Assembly: GCA_028641055.1 (NCBI GenBank)
Contig: CM054060.1
Location: 312,590,949 to 312,654,948, forward strand
Source of the DNA: Alopecurus myosuroides
Lineage: Eukaryota > Streptophyta > Magnoliopsida > Poales > Poaceae
Length of the DNA stretch: 64,000 nucleotides
Reading direction: 5' to 3'
Under the pieces are notes generated by a model. It had not been told where the DNA came from. It saw only the letters and a list, made by a program, of their open reading frames with translations, and ran no database searches. Both the position numbers and the translations under genes were made by a program. Of the stretch, positions 57,626 to 64,000 are shown piece by piece (position 1 is the first letter of the stretch; each line of letters starts with the position of its first letter).

Positions 57626-59042
57626 ATGTTTATCTGCGGGAGCGGCCCTTGTCCTCCACCTAGCATCCACGGCGCTAAGGACTGAGCGACGGTCGAACAG
57701 ATGGTAGGGAGGAGCTCATTGAGCCTCTCGTTCACAAGCTCGTCGACCGTCTTCTCCGGGCCCTTGTTCCGCTCCTTACGCTTTTCCTTGGTGTCGGGGT
57801 AGTAGTGCGCATGCCGATGACCCTTTCCGAGGCCATGCACATGGCCACGATTCGGCTTCTTGTCAAGGGGCACTCGCTTCATCGCGTTAAGCGCCCTAAT
57901 GAAAGGGGTGTCATACGGGTCCTTGTTCGTCGTCGCCGAGGACCCCCCATCAGATTGAGATAGGCGTTCTTTTTCTTCTTCCTCGAGATACTTATTCTCG
58001 AGCAGCTTGACCTTCTCGTTCAACACAAGATCGCCGGGCTTTTTGGGATCTTCCCTGTAATGGGCCCTGACAAAAATTCTCACCTGCGGGTCGGTGATCT
58101 TGTCAAACGGGTTCGGCCCTTCTCTCTTCGAATCCTCCTTTTCCCATACTTTCTGCTTCCCAAAGTAACCCCGGCTTCCGAGATTGTGAGGGCCAATGTT
58201 CTTTTTTCGCTGTTCTTTCCCCCATTTAGTCAGCGCAATCCTTTCCGGTTTGAGTTCGTCGATCTTGAATTGGGCCAAGTCTTCCTCGGAAATGGAGGGC
58301 CACATCTTATGGATCTCATCAAAATCCTTACCCTTCGCAAGCATCTGCCGCAAACTGGATCTCCAAGTCGTAAACGCCTTGGCGAACTTGTTCAGTGCTA
58401 AGGAGTTGACCAGATTCTTCTTCAGGTCCTGGTTGTCGTAAGGATCCGGGAATTTGTACCTTGTGTGCAGCTTCTCAATCAGCAGGGCGGCATTAGCCTT
58501 GTTTTCTTTAGCTTTGAGGTGCTCCATATTAACGTTGCCGAAGTCTCGAGCTATGCAGCCTATCTGGTTTCCATAGCCCTTGGCATAACTCTCCGGCTCG
58601 AGGGGAGCACCGCTCTTGGGGTCCACTTCCGTGAACTCTTCCCGCATGGTGGCGAGCATGTTGTGCCGCCTCTCTTTGCGCCTAGCCGCCGCCTCGCTAC
58701 CGGAGGCGGTATCCCCGGTGCCACTACCGGTTTGATCACCTTCTGCGCCCGATGTATCGTTGTGTGGCTCTAGCTCCTGGCGAACGGTTTCGTCCATCTC
58801 GTCGTCTGCATCATCGCCCTCCATCTCTAGATCCGGGTGCGGATCTACTTGTCCGCCTCCGGCGCTTAGCATAGAAAGCCACGCATCGTCGTTGTCTCCG
58901 CCGTGTCCGAGACCAGAACCACCCGCCTCGTCGTTGTGAGCCATATCTAAGGAAGGAGAGAAAACCCGAAATAAGTTCAACAAATCCTACAATTTAGACG
59001 ATGTATACCCCATATGAGTCCAAATTTCTCGGACACTCTAAG

Positions 59043-59117
59043 TTGTGATATTTTTAGCAAAGATCATGCCAAAATTCACGGAAAATTTCGGCATGACCTT
59101 TGCTAAAAATATCACAA
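59043..59117. repeat. Near-perfect inverted repeat (hairpin)
   Basis: Arms of about 34 bp (ttgtgatatttttagcaaag... and its complement ending ...ctttgctaaaaatatcacaa) differ at only two positions, with a loop of about 7 bases. RNA from either strand would fold into a long stem. Confidence 0.9.
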
Positions 59118-59279
59118 ATGGAGTACCCAAATTTGCCGGAACGGAAATTAATCAACATTCCAGCAAAATAGGGACTCACGTGGGGTACCTGCACATAAAA
59201 TCCCACCCCTCATATAATAGATCCCACCCCTCATATTATCATCGTCATCCACACGAAGGTGGGCACATATCCACACGAC

Positions 59280-59390
59280 CACACACCATCTCCACCATCC
59301 ATCACCACCATCCATCATCACCACGCCATATCCATCACAACCATCCATCACCACCATCCATACACCACCATCCATCACCACCAACCAGAT
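59280..59390. repeat. Simple repeat, CCATCACCA-type
   Basis: Irregular repeats of ccatccatcaccacc. Open frames here on the minus strand are products of the repeat. Confidence 0.85.
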
Positions 59391-61524
59391 TCATATTTAG
59401 ATATCAAGACAGGATCGACATGAATATAAATTAGCATATAATTTCTAGCTACTCAACCTACACACAACAACCACTCGTCACTAGCTCATCAACATAAAAA
59501 CATTCCTAACACACTACTACTCATTCCTAACTCGCCTAATATGTTTAAGTGAATAAAAACCATTGTGTTGCATGCTGTATCATCACTTGAGCAAACCAAA
59601 AAGAGAAAAAAAAACAGTAAAACAGGAAGACCTGATACTTTCAAAGCAAACAAACAGGTGTATATCAATTAATAATAAAGTGGCAATTCAAAACAAAATT
59701 AGTAAAACCTAACACACTACTGCTGTTGTATCATCACTTCATTATCAGCTATGGTTTTACATCAACCAGACAACAACCATCAGTAGGTTCAGGTTCCTGT
59801 ATTATATGAATTATATGAATTTTCAAAACAGAGAAACACATACTTTTCAAACTGAATTATATGAATTTTCTGTTTGGTTTTTAGGTTCCTGTATATTGTT
59901 TAAGTCAAGAATTATATCGATTAATAACAACTAGTGGAGCAGTTTTAGGTTCCTATTTGTTTTTTAGGTTCATGTATATCATGTATACAGCCCAAAGATT
60001 CTATTCTAGGGAGAAAAACAATGGAACATAGTCAAATGCCTAAGATAAAACCATTTCAGAAGGCCATCATACAGAATTCAGCATGATTTACCCAGGACTT
60101 AGTAATATCAATTTTATCGGTTAGGTAAAATGGCCTAGCTAAATAACTTACAATCATCACATTACACTGACATGTGCAGGTTTACGGAAAAAAAACACAG
60201 GTAGTATGTTCCAAAAAATAAAAACAGTAGAAGGTATTATTCCAATAAAACTTATGATCACCAAAAAACCATTAAAGATCCAATTTACAGAATATCTACC
60301 TAACCCTTTTAAGTCAGAGATATGGTAACAGTTAGCAAGAATCAGAAAAATGTAAGTTGAAAGGCAGGAACGTCTACCTGATGCGCTTAACCATTTAAAA
60401 AGTCAGAAAAAAAGACAGGGTGACTGCTGCTGAACCGAACTCCAGAAACATCAATACGACCAAATCCCCCAAGTCACGGGCCAAATAATGCCCACCCTGG
60501 GCCCTGACTACACCAGTTTAGCCAAAACTTGTTGTGGGTGGTTCAACGACTGATCCTTGAAAACCTACATACATGTTCTACCAATATTTCTCACGTGACC
60601 CGCAAAGTCAACTACATAAAGTAGGTGTACTATAAATATGGTACAGTAAAAACTAAAACAGCAACTTGGTTAGTTAGCCCTATGTCGAAATTTTCAAGCC
60701 AAATTGGGTAGGCGTGGCCAACCCCCCACCAGCTATTCTATCGCCAGTGTCACTTTGAAAAATCGTTGGTTGGCCACTTACTCCAGAGCAGACGTACCAG
60801 TACTCGGCACCAAATCTGTGGGCGCGGTTAGCAGATATGCCATGTATATCCTGTATACATGGCTGGTTCCTTCGTGCTGGGACAGTGGATTCACGTTCTC
60901 ATTCGGTCGGAGCCTCCCTGAAGCTGGCCACCAAATGCTCGTACAGTAGTTTAATTCCTGATGTTAACTGTTAGCGAGTAGTGGCATTCGTACCCATGAT
61001 CGATGATGGTGAACCATCTGATTTGTGAGCGGCGGTGTTTGTCAGTACCCATGAGTTGGGCTCCATCAAAGGATCACATCAGTGTCCATAAAACCCAGAC
61101 ATCACCAAAGCGACTGGCCTTTAACCCAACCACCGTCCAATCCCTAGAAACGTTTCTTCTTACTTTTTCATTCATATTTTAACTAACAAGGATTAGTTAG
61201 TTATACAGCACACATCATCAGCCGAGTGTATGTACTCCAGCTACCAAACCCATCTATGTAAATAAACCTAAAAAAATAACTCAACTGGAAAGGGAACAAC
61301 AGCACAATAAGCATATGGAGTTGATGGTGAACAGCGAGGGCATGCTGATGAGCATAGAGTTTGAGTGCCTTTTTCTTGTTTACAAAAGTGGAAATGCCTA
61401 AAGCAGATAGTAGTACTACACAACAACCAGGATCAGGATAGACACGAGATATCAAAAGTAAATCCCATTGCTGAACTGGGAGCAAACCAAAAAGAGAAAA
61501 ATTTAGCAACAGAGAACTAGTTAC

Positions 61525-61880
61525 CTCGTTCAGGATTTCTGTCGAACACCTTCGAGGCAGCGGAGGGGGCAGTGCTCGGGGCAGCAGCGAGGCCGAGGAG
61601 GTGGAGGGGAGGGCAGAGAGGGAAGGGGAGAGGGATGGCGTGGCCGGAGAGGGAGGGAGGGGCGCGTGCGCGGTGGCCGGAGAGGGAGGGGCGCGTGCGC
61701 GGTGGCCGGGCAGAGAGGGAAGGGGAGAGGGATGGAGTGGCAGTGGGCGGGGGGAGAGTGGGGCAGTGGGGGTGGGAGAGAGGGAGGGCGTCGCCGGTGA
61801 GAGTGGAGAGGGCGCTGCTGCTGCGCGGTGGTCGCCGGAGACGAAGAGGCTCGCCGGAGACGAGGGAACCGTGCGCGCGC
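61525..61880 (-). other. C-rich leader exon of CACTA second gene
   Basis: On the minus strand this is a very C-rich, Pro/Ser-like block with three rough repeats of 'gagagggaaggggagaggga' (plus strand, 61605-61740). It starts below the TATAAA at 61901-61906 and ends at the GT donor at 61524. I take it as a 5' untranslated exon. Frames on both strands are composition artefacts. Confidence 0.5.
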
Positions 61881-61900
61881 GTGTGTGTTCGATCTCTGTG

Positions 61901-61906
61901 TTTATA
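61901..61906 (-). promoter_or_regulatory. TATA box of CACTA second gene
   Basis: TATAAA on the minus strand, about 30 bp before the GC-rich leader. It also lies at the edge of the 103 bp repeat array, so the match could be chance. Confidence 0.4.
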
Positions 61907-61930
61907 ATAATTCAAACACATTATAATAAT

Positions 61931-62425
61931 TCAAAGACATTTAATTTATAATAATTCAAACACATTACAAATTAATTTCAAACACATTACAAATAATAAT
62001 GTTTTTTTTGTTTTCTTTATTTGTTTAAATTATTCAAAGACATTTAATTTATAATAATTCAAACACATTACAAATTAATTTCAAACACATTACAAATAAT
62101 AATGTTTTTTTTGTTTTCTTTATTTGTTTAAATTATTCAAAGACATTTAATTTATAATAATTCAAACACATTACAAATTAATTTCAAACACATTACAAAT
62201 AATAATGTTTTTTTTGTTTTCTTTATTTGTTTAAATTATTCAAAGACATTTAATTTATAATAATTCAAACACATTACAAATTAATTTCAAACACATTACA
62301 AATAATAATGTTTTTTTTGTTTTCTTTATTTGTTTAAATTATTCAAAGACATTTAATTTATAATAATTCAAACACATTACAAATTAATTTCAAACACATC
62401 ACAAATAATAATGTTTTTTTTTGTT
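61931..62425. repeat. 103 bp minisatellite
   Basis: The string tcaaagacatttaatttata starts at 61931, 62034, 62137, 62240 and 62343, exactly 103 bp apart each time. The units are almost identical and include a T8-9 run. The array lies between the two CACTA genes. Confidence 0.95.
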
Positions 62426-62737
62426 TTTCATTATTCCCTTTATGTTTTCAATTGTTTTCCAATATTTCCTTCTTGTTTTCTCTTTTCATCATTTTGGTTT
62501 TAGTTGTTTTCTATTGTTTTTTCTTTATGTGTTCTATTGTTTTCCGTTGTTTCCTTCTTGTTTAATTTCTATTTGGTTTCCTTTATGTTTCAAATAATAT
62601 AATTCCACACATTTGAAATAAAGAACAAGGTACATTAAATTTATAATAAGTGCACATCGATATCAGACTAGTTGATCCATGCATATACATAGTTTCATCG
62701 CATACAATTGGCAGAAAAATATATACATAGTTTCTCA
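62426..62737. other. CACTA spacer after TNPD
   Basis: T-rich spacer of ~310 bp between the minisatellite and the stop of the TNPD-type gene; it may hold the 3' untranslated region. It has repeated 'ttgttttc' strings. Confidence 0.6.
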
Positions 62738-63969
62738 TCAGTGTTTGATTTTTTTGCCTTTTTTGGTCGAAGTTGCATAATTTAACCCCACATTATGACT
62801 TCTTCTTCTGAATGGAAGACCATGCCTAGGTAGCGTAGTTCTGCTTCTTCTTGTTGTGTATGTTGCATGACTATCATCATCATCTTCTTGATCATCGTCA
62901 ATATTTGGGTCGCCGAACGTGTCGAACTCGTCCTCGTCAACGACTCCATCCATTCCGATGATATTTCTTTTCCCTCTCCTCACGACAACACGGCTAGGCC
63001 TTGCGGGGTCTGTTATGAAGAAGCATTGGGACACATGCTTAGCCAATACCCATGGCTCATTTTGCGCTGTGACATTCGCGCTTGATGAGGTTCCGGCTTC
63101 GGGAATAACCATGGTTGTAAAGTATTGGTCTTCTTTCCTGACGGTCGACATCCTAGCCCATCTGACGCGGAACATAGGCACCTTCTCTCCAGAGTAGTTA
63201 AGCTCCCATATCTCCTCGATCCTTCCGTAGTATCTTAACTTTTTGTCACCGGTGTAGGATTCCATCGTTACCCCTGAGTTTTGATAATCGGAAGTTTTGT
63301 CTTTCTCCTCTGTGTAGAAAGTGAACCCGTTGATATCATATGCTTGAAACGTCGCTAGGCTGGGAGCTGGGCCATGTGCCAAGGCGTACAATAGTTTATT
63401 TTTCGCACAATCCCTTGGCGGTGGATTAGCGACGATCACATCTTTAAACCAACGCAAGAAAGTGGAGTTATGCTCTCTGATTATTTCTCCTTTGGTCCTC
63501 CGCTTGCCTTGTTCACTGTACTTTTTCATAATCGAGCTCTTGTGTTTTTCCACCCAAGTATCGACCATGTCAATGTGTTGGAGAGCTACTAAGTTTGCCC
63601 TGTTAAAGTCGGTGCGTCGACAAGCCCGATCCACATGCACTTCTCTACGTCCATTTTTGTGACCTACTCCATCGAGCTTGCCAATGTGCTTGTTTCTGGG
63701 CAGACCAACTGGGTCCTCCACGTCCATATGATTCGTGTAGAAAGAGATGCACTCTTCGGTTTGAGAAAGCCCTGAACGATGCTTCCGTCCGGACGAGCTC
63801 TGTTGCGAACATATCCTTTGATGACCCCATTCATCCTTTCAAACGGCATCATGTTGTGCAGGAACAACGGCCCGAGATGGATGATATCGTCCACGATATG
63901 GACCAACAGATGAACACATATGTCAAAGAATGATGGTGGAAAGTACATCTCAAGCTCGCATAGTATCAC
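62738..63969 (-). pseudogene. CACTA TNPD-type transposase, C-terminal part
   Basis: TNPD cuts the transposon ends. Reading from the right edge, 63969-63770 gives CELEMYFPPSFFDICVHLLV and FLHNMMPFERMNGVIKGYV, the DUF4218-type region that follows the tnp2 transposase domain. A frameshift near 63775 leads to the frame of 63727-62738: MDVEDPVGLPRNKHIGKLDG, ALQHIDMVDTWVEKHK, YQNSGVTMESYTGD and YYGRIEEIWELNYSGEKVPM (DUF4216 type), then an acidic and basic tail ending KKGKKIKH. The catalytic domain lies beyond the window. Confidence 0.9.
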
Positions 63970-64000
63970 GACAATCTCTTCCTGCAGCCTTGAGATCTGC

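Larger units (their letters stand above)
55438..58944 (-). pseudogene. CACTA second gene (Transposase_24-like with Ulp1-like tail)
   Basis: The start is ATG at 58944, right after the acceptor CCTTCCTTAG. Exon 2 runs to about 57385: an acidic N-terminal region, then a domain like plant Ptta/En/Spm transposase (TWRSSLRQMLAKGKDFDEIH, FVRAHYRED), a coiled coil and Pro/Ala repeats (APQNVAPVV). The next exon begins near 57299 (ADETGCTLLLNVNG), of DUF8039 type. After a frameshift near 56885 comes a long linker, then a Ulp1-like region: LIMLYPRDAHAVYLDSGS and PCPKQAPGGQMEA at 55797-56025. The stop at the latter motif and the frameshift make it defective. The tail ends at 55438. Confidence 0.8.
58947..61524 (-). 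other. Large leader intron of CACTA second gene
   Basis: The inferred intron runs from a donor at 61524 (GAACGAG/GTAACT) to the acceptor at 58947. It contains a near-perfect hairpin at 59043-59117, a CCATCA-type simple repeat at 59280-59390 and otherwise AT-rich DNA with no frame of note. The intron is by inference from splice-like borders. Confidence 0.5.
8400..64000 (-). mobile_element. E1: Gypsy LTR retrotransposon (left end only; hosts all following insertions)
   Basis: E1 starts with a TG at 8400 directly inside LINE coding sequence. What is visible is its 3' LTR (minus orientation), the polypurine-like tract next to it, and a gene on the opposite strand to the expected gag-pol. That gene resumes after E2, at 51329-52095. 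No gag, pol or second LTR of E1 is in the window; they should lie to the right, beyond E6 and the CACTA element. The orientation is inferred by analogy with E4, which has the same layout with gag-pol visible. Confidence 0.65.
52347..64000 (-). mobile_element. E6: Tat-like Gypsy element (left end), interrupted by CACTA
   Basis: E6 starts with a 479 bp LTR that is clearly related to, but distinct from, that of E4 (same TGTCGTGGGAT start, same 'cagtagtccccagaatagct' inner border). The same opposite-strand gene follows. At 54582 a CACTA transposon interrupts it. Gag-pol and the other LTR should lie beyond the window. Confidence 0.8.
54582..64000 (-). mobile_element. CACTA (En/Spm) DNA transposon, 3' end and most of its body
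   Basis: It starts CACTAGTAGGAAAAGGGCT, the grass CACTA terminal repeat. CCC just before it may be the 3 bp target duplication. Subterminal repeats follow (54600-54870), then two genes on the minus strand: the second gene (55438-58944) and the end of TNPD (62738-63969). The other end lies beyond 64000. Confidence 0.9.

Noticed and set aside
59148..59384. Val/Asp/Gly-rich minus-strand frame
   Set aside because: It is a product of the CCATCA-type simple repeat.
61517..61951. Frames of 102-134 codons in the G-rich block
   Set aside because: Repetitive Arg/Gly/Glu or Pro/Ser translations on both strands come from base composition; the block fits an untranslated leader exon.
1..64000. CRISPR arrays, operons, or bacterial defence systems
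   Set aside because: No short-spaced identical repeats with unique spacers and no bacterial gene organisation; the sequence is plant transposon DNA.

Overview
The window is a eukaryotic, plant, transposon-dense segment. Long nested LTR retrotransposons, a grass-type LINE, a CACTA DNA transposon with grass-type subterminal repeats, a long SIRE-like solo LTR and Athila- and Tat-type Gypsy elements all point to a large grass genome, most likely a cool-season grass (Pooideae, for example Triticeae or oat/ryegrass relatives). The species cannot be fixed from sequence alone. I found no ordinary host gene that I could defend.

Layout, from outside in. 1-4975 is low-copy-looking DNA with a diverged ~1.4 kb tandem repeat. 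5677-8399 is the 3' part of a decayed LINE on the minus strand. At 8400 a Gypsy element (E1, minus) interrupts the LINE; its far end lies beyond the window, so everything from 8400 on sits inside E1. E1 holds three insertions: a solo Copia-like LTR (10757-13240, duplication CATGC), the Athila-like element E2 (13770-51328, duplication CCAAA) and a Tat-like Gypsy element E6 (from 52347). E2 is split by Athila-like E3 (19980-50632, duplication CCAGC). E3 is split inside its gag-protease gene by Tat-like E4 (23280-45740, duplication GATCA). E4 is split inside its integrase by E5 (30019-39432, duplication ATGTC), a non-autonomous element with two ~4.47 kb LTRs and only 475 bp between them. E6 is in turn interrupted at 54582 by a CACTA transposon that runs off the right edge. 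The deepest chain is therefore LINE > E1 > E2 > E3 > E4 > E5. LTR divergence agrees with the order: highest in E2, about 2% in E3 and E4, well under 1% in E5.

Coding content is that of transposons. E4 carries gag, protease, reverse transcriptase, RNase H and integrase on the minus strand, broken by frameshifts, a stop and the E5 insertion. E3 has only gag and protease. E2 keeps a gag-protease remnant. The CACTA element has the end of its TNPD-type transposase and a spliced second gene with a Ulp1-like tail.

The most interesting pattern is a second, opposite-strand gene between pol and the 3' LTR in three separate Gypsy elements (E1, E4, E6). In each it has its own CTATAA-type promoter 330-390 bp inside the LTR. 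In E4 it has at least seven exons with GT-AG borders. In E4 and E6 it has a leader intron and a conserved N-terminal domain of the 'putative gypsy type transposon' kind, and in E1 and E4 a coiled-coil C-terminal half. A second unusual feature is a row of three tRNA-like modules, each with A- and B-box-like motifs and a T run, in both E5 LTRs.
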